Shown: positions 7,249-14,151 of the stretch, piece after piece
Position numbering within the stretch: position 1 is the stretch's first letter
Layout: each line of letters opens with the position of its first letter
Assembly: GCA_023458875.1 (NCBI GenBank)
Contig: JAEWXO010000004.1
Coordinates: 1-20,276, forward strand
From: Bacillota bacterium
Lineage (GTDB): Bacteria > Bacillota > Clostridia > Oscillospirales > Ruminococcaceae
Direction of reading: 5' to 3'
Length of the DNA: 20,276 nt
Made by a program: the position numbers and the translations under genes
The notes under the pieces: generated by a model
What the model was told of the DNA's origin: nothing
Database searches by the model: none
What the model saw: only the letters and a program-made list of their open reading frames with translations

Positions 7249-7653
7249 ATGATATATAACACGATACAGCGTAAAATTATTCTTGATTTTTTGAATAGTA
7301 ATAAGGATAAACAGTTTTCTGTTGAAGAAATTTCTGGAAAATTAAGAAAAGAATATAATGATATTGATGAAATACCGGGAAAGAGTACAGTTTACCGAAT
7401 TATCAGCAAACTTGTAGATGAAGGGACAGTAAAAAGGTTTGTAAAAGGTAAAAGCCGGCAGTTTTTGTATCAGATATCAGGATGTGAAAATCAATTTACA
7501 CATTTGCACTTGAAATGTGTTGAATGCGGAAGGTTGTTTCATCTTGATACAATAATATCAGATAAAATTACAAATCAGGTTTTAAAAATATATAACTTTA
7601 ATCTTGATTCGGAAAAAACTATTTTATTTGGACGATGCAATAATTGCAAATAA
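7249..7653 (+). CDS. zur: Fur family metalloregulator, probably Zur
   Basis: A 134-residue DNA-binding regulator. The N-terminal winged helix (about 1-75) carries the recognition segment GKSTVYRIISKLVDEG (44-59). The C-terminal dimer/metal part has THLHLKCVECG, with Cys 90 and 93 and the second pair Cys 130 and 133 forming the structural zinc site, plus His 85, 87 and 98 for the sensing site. That it senses zinc, and not iron or peroxide, is inferred from its operon with ZnuA/C/B. It is the first gene after an operator-bearing promoter, so it likely represses its own operon when zinc is sufficient. GGAGG (7236-7240) precedes ATG 7249. The C-terminus is slightly short for the family and ends right after the last Cys pair. 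Confidence 0.9.
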   Translation: MIYNTIQRKIILDFLNSNKDKQFSVEEISGKLRKEYNDIDEIPGKSTVYRIISKLVDEGTVKRFVKGKSRQFLYQISGCENQFTHLHLKCVECGRLFHLDTIISDKITNQVLKIYNFNLDSEKTILFGRCNNCK

Positions 7654-7671
7654 TCTAAAGGAAGTGCACTT

Positions 7672-7968
7672 ATGATAAAAAAACGTTTAACAGCAATTAT
7701 TATTTTAGCTGTTTACTGTTTCGTTATAGGTATTTCGTTCACTTTTATTATTGTAAACTCTGAACATAAGTGTTCTGGTGTTGATTGCCCAATTTGCTTA
7801 GAAATTCAAAGATACGAAACAATTATACATAATATTTCAGGTGGACTTCGAAAGCTAGCTATAATAATCTTTGTATTATGTCTTTTTGCTGCTGAAATTA
7901 TTTTATCATACAGAAGAATTCAGAACAGTACAACGTTAGTTTCATTGAAAATAGAACTTTTGAATTAA
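7672..7968 (+). CDS. Small membrane protein with HxC-x4-CPxC motif
   Basis: A 98-residue protein with two membrane helices (about 7-28 and 60-80). The segment between them, probably outside the cell, carries EHKCSGVDCPICLEIQ with His 32 and Cys 34, 39 and 42, a likely metal-binding or redox motif. The family has no function that I know. It starts 18 bases after zur, has AAAGGAAG before its ATG, and lies in front of znuA, so a role in zinc capture or delivery at the cell surface is a reasonable inference. Confidence 0.82.
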   Translation: MIKKRLTAIIILAVYCFVIGISFTFIIVNSEHKCSGVDCPICLEIQRYETIIHNISGGLRKLAIIIFVLCLFAAEIILSYRRIQNSTTLVSLKIELLN

Positions 7969-7997
7969 GTATTATATTTGTAAACAAGGGGGAAGTA

Positions 7998-8043
7998 TGC
8001 CTGTTTGAAAGGCAGTGGTATAACCTTCTTGTATTTTTATACC
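7998..8043 (+). promoter_or_regulatory. Intercistronic hairpin and three-codon ORF before znuA
   Basis: Between the small membrane protein and znuA, GGTATAA (8017-8023) pairs with TTATACC (8037-8043), followed by a short T stretch. Upstream, AAGGGGGAAGT precedes ATG CCT GTT TGA (7998-8009). It may be a partial terminator or mRNA-processing site that sets the level of znuA; weak evidence. Confidence 0.35.
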
Positions 8044-8074
8044 CATTTTTAAATTTAATCGGAGGTTTTGGTTT

Positions 8075-9052
8075 ATGAAAAGAATTTTTTTTGCAATAAT
8101 TCTATCTGTATTACTGATTATGCCTGTTTTTTCAGGCTGTAGCAATAAGGATACCGGTGGCAGTAATAAAAAATTAAGTGTTGTATGTACAATCTTCCCA
8201 CAGTATGATTGGGTAAAACAGATTTTGAGTGACAAGGTAAGTGGTGTTGATATGACACTTCTGATTGACAATGGTATTGACTTGCACAATTATCAGCCGA
8301 CTGCTGATGATATAATTAAAATATCTGAATGTGATTTGTTTATATATGTTGGTGGCGAATCGGATAAATGGGTTGATGACGTACTTAAGAGTGCTAAAAA
8401 TAAAAATATGCAAGTAATCAGCCTAATGGATGTTCTTAAAGAATCAATTAAGGAAGAAGAAGTCAAAGAAGGTATGGAAGCTGAAGAAGAGGAAGATTCT
8501 AATGAAGAAGAACTTGAATATGACGAGCATGTATGGCTTTCGCTTAAAAATGCAAAAACAATATGCGGTGCTATTTCAGATTCTTTAGCTAAGATTGACA
8601 ATAGCAATGCTGATACTTACAGGCAAAATTCTGATTCATATATTGAAAAATTGAACAATCTTGATACTGAATACCAGAATACTGTTGATGACGCTAAACG
8701 AAAGACCGTTTTGTTCGGCGACCGTTTTCCATTCCGTTATCTCGTTGATGATTACAAACTGGATTACTACGCTGCCTTTGTCGGCTGCTCTGCTGAAACT
8801 GAAGCCAGCTTTAAAACCATCGTTTTTCTTGCTAACAAGGTTGATGAGCTTTCACTTCCGGCAATCCTCACAATTGAAGGGTCGGACACGTCCATTGCTA
8901 ATTCCATTATCAGTAATACTAAAAATAAAAATCAGAAAATTCTTGTTATAAACTCAATTCAGTCAGTAACTTCTGAGGATGTGCAGAATGATATGACATA
9001 TCTTTCTATTATGAAATATAACCTTGGAGTGCTAAAAGAGGCATTGGATTGA
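8075..9052 (+). CDS. znuA: Zinc ABC transporter substrate-binding lipoprotein
   Basis: A 325-residue cluster A-I solute-binding protein that captures zinc outside the membrane for ZnuBC. The signal peptide ends in the lipobox FSGC (lipid Cys 22). Conserved features are VVCTIFPQYDW after the linker, the first ligand in IDLHNYQPT (His 71), and the second in YDEHVWLS (His 152). The flexible loop before it (about 125-150) is almost pure Glu/Asp instead of the usual His-rich loop. At the place of the third ligand, normally His, it reads GDRFPFRYLVDDY with no His. CSAETEAS (238-245) follows. GGAGG precedes ATG 8075. Zinc is more likely than manganese from the Zur and ZnuBC context, but the changed site leaves room for doubt. 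Confidence 0.92.
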   Translation: MKRIFFAIILSVLLIMPVFSGCSNKDTGGSNKKLSVVCTIFPQYDWVKQILSDKVSGVDMTLLIDNGIDLHNYQPTADDIIKISECDLFIYVGGESDKWVDDVLKSAKNKNMQVISLMDVLKESIKEEEVKEGMEAEEEEDSNEEELEYDEHVWLSLKNAKTICGAISDSLAKIDNSNADTYRQNSDSYIEKLNNLDTEYQNTVDDAKRKTVLFGDRFPFRYLVDDYKLDYYAAFVGCSAETEASFKTIVFLANKVDELSLPAILTIEGSDTSIANSIISNTKNKNQKILVINSIQSVTSEDVQNDMTYLSIMKYNLGVLKEALD

Positions 9053-9233
9053 TTATGCCAGTAAAGAGCATATTTTATTAACACATGAGGGTGAAGAAAA
9101 AAAGATGTTCATTTAGCCAAAGAAAAATGAAATCGAACTTCATAATATTTAAGATAATGATATTCTTGATGTAATTCTTGATGAATTTGATAAATGGTTT
9201 GAGGAACAGTTAAAATTAGAAGGAGTAAACTAA
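9048..9233 (+). pseudogene. Decayed small gene between znuA and znuC
   Basis: One frame reads like protein over 60 codons, with two internal stops: DYASKEHILLTHEGEEKKMF..., TAG at 9114-9116, PKKNEIELHNI, TAA at 9150-9152, then DNDILDVILDEFDKWFEEQ and LKLEGVN before TAA 9231-9233. An ATG at 9055 sits one base out of frame, so a frameshift is likely too. The amphipathic acidic character and the znuC ribosome binding site inside its last codons suggest that it was a real, translationally coupled operon member of about 60 residues. I do not recognise the family. Confidence 0.6.
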
Positions 9234-9234
9234 A

Positions 9235-9954
9235 ATGTCACAACTGATTTGTGAGAATGTTACACTTGGATATGAAGGTAAGGTTGTTACAGAAAATCTT
9301 AATTTTACAGTCAATAAAGGTGATTATTTATGTATTGTTGGAGAAAATGGTTCAGGAAAAAGCACACTTATTAAAGCATTGCTTCAGTTAAAAAAACCTT
9401 TAAATGGTGCTATATCAACTGGCGATGGATTGAATGACAATGAAATTGGATATCTTCCTCAGCAGACTATTGTTCAGAAGGATTTTCCAGCATTAGTAAA
9501 GGAAATTGTTCTTTCGGGATGCCTAAATCGCTGTGGTATTCGTCCTTTTTATAGCAAGGGAGAAAAAAGTCTCGCCATAGAAAATATGGAGAAGCTCGGC
9601 ATTACAAATCTTGCAAACCGTTGTTACAGAGAACTCTCAGGAGGTCAGCAGCAAAGAGTTCTGCTGGCAAGAGCACTTTGTGCCACAAGAAAAATGCTTC
9701 TGCTGGACGAGCCTGTCGCAGGTCTTGACCCAAAGGTAACTCTGGAAATGTATGACTTAATTGCATCACTTAATTATAATGATGGTATTACAATTATTAT
9801 GGTTTCTCATGACATATGTGCGGCAATAAAATATGCAACGCATGTTTTACATGTGGGATACAAACCTTTGTTTTTCGGTACAAAAGAAGATTATGTAAAA
9901 AGTGATATAGGAAAAACTTTTACTAATATGATAGGAGATCAGAAATATGAATGA
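9235..9954 (+). CDS. znuC: Zinc ABC transporter ATP-binding protein
   Basis: A 239-residue ATPase subunit that drives zinc import with ZnuB. It has Walker A GENGSGKST (36-44), a Q-loop at YLPQQ (73-77), the signature LSGGQQQR (134-141), Walker B MLLLDEP (154-160), the D-loop AGLD (162-165) and the switch His in SHD (191-193). All catalytic residues are present and the length is normal. AGAAGGAG is nine bases before ATG 9235. The end overlaps the start of znuB by 8 bp, so translation is coupled. Confidence 0.95.
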   Translation: MSQLICENVTLGYEGKVVTENLNFTVNKGDYLCIVGENGSGKSTLIKALLQLKKPLNGAISTGDGLNDNEIGYLPQQTIVQKDFPALVKEIVLSGCLNRCGIRPFYSKGEKSLAIENMEKLGITNLANRCYRELSGGQQQRVLLARALCATRKMLLLDEPVAGLDPKVTLEMYDLIASLNYNDGITIIMVSHDICAAIKYATHVLHVGYKPLFFGTKEDYVKSDIGKTFTNMIGDQKYE

Positions 9955-10801
9955 AATATTAGAGAAATTATCACTTTACTTTTCATATCCATTTGTTCGC
10001 TATGCATTAATTGTCGGTACACTTATAGCCCTTTGCTCATCACTTCTTGGTGTAACATTAGTATTGAAACGTTTCTCATTTATAGGCGACGGGCTTTCCC
10101 ATGTTGCTTTTGGAGCAATGGCTGTATCAACAATATTTAGTCTTACAAATAAAATGATTTTAATTTTACCAGTAACTATTATATCTGCAATTTTGTTATT
10201 GAAAACAGGGCAAAATACTAAAATAAAAGGTGATGCCGCTATTGCTATGATTTCAGTAGGTGCATTGGCATTAGGTTATCTCATACTGAATGTATTTTCA
10301 AAATCTGCAAACATAACAGGAGATGTTTGCAGTACATTGTTTGGCTCAACTTCAATCCTTACACTGACTGATTTAGATTTATGGTTGTGTATTGGAATGT
10401 CTTTTATTGTTATTATGGCATTCCTGATATTTTATAACAAAATTTTTGCAGTAACGTTTGATGAAAATTTTGCAACAGCAACAGGAATAAAGGCAAATGT
10501 CTGTAATCTTCTGATTGCGGTTATTACAGCAATGATTATCGTGCTTGCTATGAATCTTGTTGGTTCACTGTTAATTACAGCACTCATAATATTTCCAGCA
10601 TTGTCAGCGATGAGATTATTCAAAAGTTTTCGTTCGGTCATTGTATGTTCTGCAATTATTTCAGTTGCTTGTGCAGTAATAGGAATACTTATTTCTATTC
10701 TTTGTTCAACACCTGTTGGCTCAACAATTGTCGCCATAGATATTGCAGTATTTTTCATTTTCAGTTTAGTTGGTTTATGTACAGGAAGGATGAAATCATA
10801 A
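9947..10801 (+). CDS. znuB: Zinc ABC transporter permease
   Basis: A 284-residue permease of the ABC-3 family with about eight membrane helices. Typical marks are the early loop RFSFIGDGLSHVAFGAMA (seen in nearly all ZnuB/MntB proteins), FDENFATATGIK, and NLVGSLLITALIIFPALSA near the C-terminal third. It forms the zinc channel with ZnuC. ATG 9947 lies inside the znuC end, and its own stop TAA overlaps the next start (TAATG at 10799-10803), so znuC, znuB and the following lipoprotein are translated as one unit. Confidence 0.95.
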   Translation: MNEILEKLSLYFSYPFVRYALIVGTLIALCSSLLGVTLVLKRFSFIGDGLSHVAFGAMAVSTIFSLTNKMILILPVTIISAILLLKTGQNTKIKGDAAIAMISVGALALGYLILNVFSKSANITGDVCSTLFGSTSILTLTDLDLWLCIGMSFIVIMAFLIFYNKIFAVTFDENFATATGIKANVCNLLIAVITAMIIVLAMNLVGSLLITALIIFPALSAMRLFKSFRSVIVCSAIISVACAVIGILISILCSTPVGSTIVAIDIAVFFIFSLVGLCTGRMKS

Positions 10802-11343
10802 TGAAAGTAAAAAAGTTACTCACTGCACTTTGCATATGTTCTGCAAGTTTATTGAATGGATGCAAAAGCGATACGACAACTATGGATAATTTGGTTCAAT
10901 CTAAGGAAAGTATAGATTCAACCAAAAGTACTGAACAAACAAGCTTACTAACATCAGACAAAACAGACAGCAGTTTAACTGATTCAAAAACTAGTAATGT
11001 TGATATAGACTTAACAACTATGGGCAGTACAATGGTTTATTCAGAAGTTTACAATATGACTATTAATCCAGATGAATACACCGGAAAAACCATCAGAGCA
11101 AGTGGACCGTTTACTGTGTTTCATGATGACAATACTGGAAAGGATTACTTTGCTGTCATTATCACTGACGCCACTGCCTGTTGTAGTCAAGGTATAGAAT
11201 TCATTTGGGCAGGAGAGCATTCTTATCCGGATGACTTCCCTGAAGTTGATACTCAAATAACCGTAACTGGTAAATTCAATGTTTACGAGGAAGATGGCAA
11301 TAAATACTGTCAGCTTCTTGACGCTGAATTAACAATAAATTAA
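10801..11343 (+). CDS. Zinc operon accessory lipoprotein with CC motif
   Basis: A 180-residue lipoprotein: signal peptide MKVKKLLTALCICSASLLNG, lipobox LLNGC (Cys 21), then a Ser/Thr/Lys-rich linker to about residue 75. The globular part is beta-rich and reads like an OB-type fold: NPDEYTGKTIRASGPFTVF, DYFAVIITDATACCSQGIEF with adjacent Cys 127 and 128, and ITVTGKFNVYEEDG. The CC pair in the strand before GIEF is a candidate metal or disulfide site. Role unknown; its place as last gene of the zinc operon, with a 1-bp overlap (TAATG) to znuB, argues for zinc binding or handing over to the transporter. The frame is open further upstream inside znuB, but the signal peptide fixes the start at 10801. 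Confidence 0.87.
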   Translation: MKVKKLLTALCICSASLLNGCKSDTTTMDNLVQSKESIDSTKSTEQTSLLTSDKTDSSLTDSKTSNVDIDLTTMGSTMVYSEVYNMTINPDEYTGKTIRASGPFTVFHDDNTGKDYFAVIITDATACCSQGIEFIWAGEHSYPDDFPEVDTQITVTGKFNVYEEDGNKYCQLLDAELTIN

Positions 11344-11408
11344 TACTATAAAACCATAAATGTTGAATTACAATATATAACTGTTTAGTCTGCTTCCCAA
11401 ATAGTTAT

Positions 11409-11709
11409 GAGAAAAAATGTGTAAATGCGTTAACGGCTAAATTTTTGTGTTCTTCATTTATTAAAATACAAGTGCTCTCATAGGCGCATTGAAAACGGCC
11501 TGCATTGGTGTCTTTATGTTAACTTGAATGAGGATAAATATCGCATGAGAAAGGACAATAGCGGTGAAAATCTGGCGGTAATTCGTCGTATTGCTTTGAA
11601 TCTATATAAATCATACAATAAAGTTAAGATGAGTATTAAATCTAAGCGTTTCCGCAGCTCCTTTGACCATGACTTCCTCTGTAATGTCATTTTAAACAAA
11701 TTTTATTGA
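11409..11709 (+). pseudogene. Remnant of ISAs1-family transposase, C-terminal end
   Basis: From 11488 the frame reads IENGLHWCLYVNLNEDKYRM, then RKDNSGENLAVIRRIALNLY, up to TAA 11707-11709. IEN-LHW, NED..R.RKDN and the ENLA..RRIALNL block are the conserved end of ISAs1-type DDE transposases, including the region of the last catalytic Glu. Before it, a different frame (11409 to TAG 11481-11483) gives YEKKCVNALTAKFLCSSF, which loosely fits the preceding part and implies a frameshift. The rest of the transposase and the IS ends are missing, so the element is dead. A 61-residue ORF from ATG 11524 is only a part of this remnant. Confidence 0.75.
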
Positions 11710-11748
11710 TTCTTTCATGCGGTAGCCTTGGGATTATTAATGTATTTC

Positions 11749-11777
11749 TTGACATAAGCTCATAATCAAGTTATAAT
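11749..11777 (+). promoter_or_regulatory. Promoter/operator of the DUF134 gene
   Basis: TTGACA (11749-11754), 17-bp spacer, TATAAT (11772-11777). The spacer (TAAGCTCATAATCAAGT) is very similar to that of the operon promoter at 12331-12359, suggesting a shared operator between -35 and -10. Confidence 0.85.
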
Positions 11778-11806
11778 AAAAATACGATAGAAAACGGAGG
11801 TGCGCT

Positions 11807-12280
11807 ATGGCACGACCAGTGAAATGGAGAAAAATCGAAAATATACCAACAGTACCGTATTTTGTACCGTCTGAAAAAGATATTGATGAGATACGGGGGA
11901 ATGTTTTGAAGCTTGAAGAGCTTGAAGCGGTTCGTTTAAAAGACCTTGAGGGACTTGAACAGGAAGAATGTGCACAGAAAATGCAGGTTTCACGACCGAC
12001 ATTTCAGCGTATTCTTATTTCAGCAAGAGAAAAGATTACAGACAGTCTTGTTAATGGAAAAACGCTCAAAATAGAAGGAGGTAATTTTACAAGAAATATA
12101 TGTCCTGTGAAATGTGAAGACTGCGGTAAGGAATGGTCCGAAAGCTTTGAGAAGCTGGAGATAATAAAAAACGTTGAATATACATGTCCGTCTTGTGGTT
12201 CAAGTCATGTTGGGTGCATTAAGAAATGCGGAGGAAAGTTTTGTGATAAAAATTGCCGGCGTCATTTCGGTGAAATATAA
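11807..12280 (+). CDS. DUF134 family DNA-binding regulator with Cys-rich tail
   Basis: A 157-residue protein of the DUF134 (UPF0251) family. It starts MARPVKWRKI, typical for the group, and has a sigma-70-region-4-like helix-turn-helix at about 35-80 (LEELEAVRLKDLEGLEQEE, then VSRPTFQRIL as recognition helix). The C-terminal third is rich in Cys: 99, 103, 106, 127, 130, 137, 141, 146 and 150 (CPVKCEDCG, CPSCG, CGGKFCDKNC), enough for two zinc or Fe-S sites that could sense metal or redox state. DUF134 genes commonly sit next to Mrp/NifX-type genes, as here. GGAGGTG precedes ATG 11807. It has its own promoter and terminator, and likely regulates itself and the operon downstream. Confidence 0.9.
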   Translation: MARPVKWRKIENIPTVPYFVPSEKDIDEIRGNVLKLEELEAVRLKDLEGLEQEECAQKMQVSRPTFQRILISAREKITDSLVNGKTLKIEGGNFTRNICPVKCEDCGKEWSESFEKLEIIKNVEYTCPSCGSSHVGCIKKCGGKFCDKNCRRHFGEI

Positions 12281-12287
12281 AATATAC

Positions 12288-12320
12288 ATCCGGTTGTTTT
12301 TCAGACAGCCGGATTTTTTA
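12288..12320 (+). terminator. Terminator of the DUF134 gene
   Basis: ATCCGGTTGT (12288-12297) pairs with ACAGCCGGAT (12305-12314; one G-T pair), followed by six T. It separates the regulator from the operon promoter only 11 bp further on. Confidence 0.92.
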
Positions 12321-12330
12321 TAATTAATTA

Positions 12331-12359
12331 TTGACATATGCTCAGTAACATGCTAATAT
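12331..12359 (+). promoter_or_regulatory. Promoter/operator of the MBL-NifX-ATPase operon
   Basis: TTGACA (12331-12336), 17-bp spacer, TAATAT (12354-12359), with TGC before the -10 (extended -10). The run TTGACATATGCTCAGTAACA matches the DUF134 promoter TTGACATAAGCTCATAATCA at 16 of 20 positions. Confidence 0.85.
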
Positions 12360-12386
12360 AGTTATGGGCGTATGCCAATAATTTTT

Positions 12387-12398
12387 TAAGGAGGTGAT
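12387..12398 (+). promoter_or_regulatory. Full-length Shine-Dalgarno before a TTG start
   Basis: TAAGGAGGTGAT is complementary to the entire 12-nt 3' tail of typical 16S rRNA. It ends four bases before TTG 12403 and decides that start against the in-frame GTG at 12394, which lies inside the Shine-Dalgarno sequence itself. Confidence 0.85.
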
Positions 12399-12402
12399 AT
12401 AC

Positions 12403-13215
12403 TTGAGAGTTAGCATTTTAACTGAAAACAGAACAAACAAAGGAAAGTTCCTTGCAGAGCATGGTTTATCTGTATTCATTGAACATGACGGAATGAATAT
12501 TCTGTTTGATACAGGACAAACAGATGTGTATTGTCATAATGCAGATATTATGGGTGTTGATTTAAGCAAAACAGATTGCATTGTTTTGAGTCACGGACAT
12601 TATGACCATTGTGGTGGCTATGTGCATTTTCGAGTGAAAGAAAAATACCCTGTTACTTATGTGCGGGAAAAGGCTTTTGAAAGAAAATTTACAAAAGATA
12701 AAAACGGATACAGGGAAATAGGGATACTATGGAAGTGTGAGGATTATAAAGATAGAATTGTTTTCACAGGAGAAAAAACGCAGATAGCAGAAAATATATA
12801 TCTGTGTTCAGATATACCCTTTTCTGTTCCTTTTGAAGAGCCATTTAAAGGTTTGCTTGTTCAGAATGGTGAAGAGAAAATAATTGACAGAATGCAGGAC
12901 GAGCAGATGCTTGTTATTGATACGGAAAAAGGACTTGCTATTTTTATCGGATGCAGTCATCCCGGAATAATAAACTGTCTGAGTTATGTTATGAAACTTT
13001 TCCCTAATAAAAAAATAAATACAGTTTTTGCTGGAATGCACCTCGAAGTTGTAAGTGATGAAAGATTAGAAAAGACCGTTGAATTTCTGAAGAAACTTGA
13101 TATTGAAAGAATTATTCCCGTTCACTGTACAGGAGTTATCAAAGCATGCGAAATGAACCGCATTTTTGGAGAACATTGCAGTATTTATGGGGCCGGGGAT
13201 AGTGTCGAAATATAA
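12403..13215 (+). CDS. MBL-fold metallo-hydrolase
   Basis: A 270-residue cytoplasmic protein of the metallo-beta-lactamase superfamily. The binuclear metal motif HGHYDH is at 64-69; further ligands are expected in IGCSHPGIINC, the GMHLEV segment and IIPVHCTG near the C-terminus. The N-terminal VSILTEN, GLSVFIEHDGMNILFDTGQT and VLSHGHYDHCGG segments place it in the group often annotated as dihydropterin-ribofuranosylaminobenzene phosphate synthase-like; I do not think that reaction can be transferred. It starts at TTG 12403 behind a perfect Shine-Dalgarno sequence. It is the first gene of the operon, so its substrate may belong to the cofactor chemistry encoded behind it. Confidence 0.9.
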   Translation: MRVSILTENRTNKGKFLAEHGLSVFIEHDGMNILFDTGQTDVYCHNADIMGVDLSKTDCIVLSHGHYDHCGGYVHFRVKEKYPVTYVREKAFERKFTKDKNGYREIGILWKCEDYKDRIVFTGEKTQIAENIYLCSDIPFSVPFEEPFKGLLVQNGEEKIIDRMQDEQMLVIDTEKGLAIFIGCSHPGIINCLSYVMKLFPNKKINTVFAGMHLEVVSDERLEKTVEFLKKLDIERIIPVHCTGVIKACEMNRIFGEHCSIYGAGDSVEI

Positions 13216-13217
13216 TT

Positions 13218-13415
13218 AAAAAAGAAAATGCCAAAATTGTTAATGCACCGATAATGTGAGATTGTCCTGTTAACATCGAATGTACATCTTTGAATTCAAT
13301 TGTTACAGGCTCTCATGAAATGTTTATTTGGAAAGCTGAATATGTTCATGCAGATAAATCAATGGTTTATAATGATGGTAATATAGATTTTTCTAAAATT
13401 AATTTTATAAAATAG
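13218..13415 (+). pseudogene. Remnant of flavin reductase-like protein, C-terminal part
   Basis: One frame directly after the MBL gene reads KENAKIVNAPIM, TGA (13257-13259), then DCPVNIECTSLNSIVTGSHE, MFIWKAEYVHADKSMV and GNIDFSKINFIK before TAG 13413-13415. The CPVNIEC motif, GSHEMFI..AEYVHAD and final GNIDFSK are characteristic of the C-terminal half of flavin reductase-like (FMN-binding split barrel) proteins of Clostridia. About two thirds of the gene is missing and one stop is internal, so no functional product is expected. It lies inside the operon, so a flavoprotein was once part of it or was inserted. Confidence 0.75.
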
Positions 13416-13430
13416 TTAGGAGAAGTAGAA

Positions 13431-13688
13431 ATGTCAGAAAACAACAAATCCTGTTCAGAGGGATGTTCAAAGGAATCATGTGAGGGATGCAGTCATAATA
13501 AGGAAAGCTTAATAGAGAAAACACATGAGTTTAACTCAATTAAAAAAGTAATTGGTGTTGTCAGCGGTAAAGGCGGTGTTGGAAAATCAATAGTTACTTC
13601 AATGCTGGCAGTTCTTATGAACAGAAAAGGCTATAAAAGTGCTGTTCTTGCAGATAAGCTTGAAACAATGCTTGAGTCGGAGAATTGA
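13431..13688 (+). pseudogene. Mrp/NBP35-type Fe-S carrier ATPase, internally deleted
   Basis: 85 codons remain of a gene that normally encodes about 270-290 residues. The N-terminal Cys cluster (Cys 8, 12, 17, 20: CSEGCSKESCEGC) and the P-loop segment KVIGVVSGKGGVGKS (39-53) followed by LMNRKGYKSAVLAD (62-75) are normal. After AVLAD the frame goes straight to KLETMLESEN and stops. Switch I, Walker B and the CxxC cofactor motif are gone. The tail looks like the very end of the same family, so an in-frame internal deletion is likely, perhaps between GCAGAT repeats. The start has AGGAGAAG before ATG 13431. A short peptide may still be made, but it cannot be an active ATPase. Confidence 0.75.
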
Positions 13689-13689
13689 T

Positions 13690-14151
13690 ATGACAGATCA
13701 TTCAGAAAAAGCAATGTGTTTATTTAAGCAAGGGTATAATTGCTCGCAGTCTGTTGTTCTTGCATTTTGCGATAAAATAGGTCTTGATGAAGAAACGGCT
13801 CTTAAAATGTCATCTTCATTCGGCGGCGGAATGGGCAGGCTTCGTGAGGTATGCGGAGCTGTAACAGGCATGTTTATGGTTGCAGGGATGCTTTACGGAT
13901 ATTCTGACGCAAAAGATAATAAAGCTAAAACTGAACATTATAAACTTATACAGGAGCTTGCAGATAAATTCAAGCAGGAAAACGGTTCAATTATTTGCCG
14001 TGAACTGTTGGGACTTGGTGCAGGAGCTGATAAGCCTGTTCCGGAATTAAGAACACAGGAATATTACAAAAAGCGTCCGTGCGTGGAGCTTGTTGGTTGT
14101 GCGGCAAAAATTATGGAGGAATATATAAAATCTAAGGAGGAAAACAAATGA
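13690..14151 (+). CDS. C_GCAxxG_C_C family redox protein
   Basis: A 153-residue protein of the C_GCAxxG_C_C (TIGR01909/Pfam Redox-active) family. Conserved cysteines are in NCSQSV (Cys 18), REVCGAVTG (Cys 55), ICRELLG (Cys 103), and KRPCVELVGCAA (Cys 131 and 137); SFGGGMGR (44-50) precedes the GCA-type motif. The family is thought to be redox-active or metal-binding, but its reaction is unknown. ATG 13690 with GGAGA before it is the real start; the frame's upstream extension overlaps the Mrp remnant and is not family sequence. The end overlaps the next gene by ATGA (14148-14151), so translation is coupled. Confidence 0.92.
   Translation: MTDHSEKAMCLFKQGYNCSQSVVLAFCDKIGLDEETALKMSSSFGGGMGRLREVCGAVTGMFMVAGMLYGYSDAKDNKAKTEHYKLIQELADKFKQENGSIICRELLGLGAGADKPVPELRTQEYYKKRPCVELVGCAAKIMEEYIKSKEENK

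Noticed and set aside
9114..9152. Stop codon recoding (TAG and TAA) in the small ORF before znuC
   Set aside because: Two different stops plus a shifted start are better explained by decay; no recoding signal is seen and other genes end normally at TAG, TAA and TGA.
10645..10800. N-terminal extension of the last zinc-operon lipoprotein within znuB
   Set aside because: The frame is open only by chance opposite the znuB frame; the signal peptide and lipobox begin at 10801.
11377..11408. Hairpin ATAACTGTTT/AAATAGTTAT as terminator of the zinc operon
   Set aside because: The stem is A-T rich with a G-T pair, and an A-rich sequence follows where a T run is required.
12394..12402. GTG start of the MBL hydrolase
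   Set aside because: It lies inside the Shine-Dalgarno sequence TAAGGAGGTGAT; TTG 12403 is correctly spaced and begins at the conserved strand.
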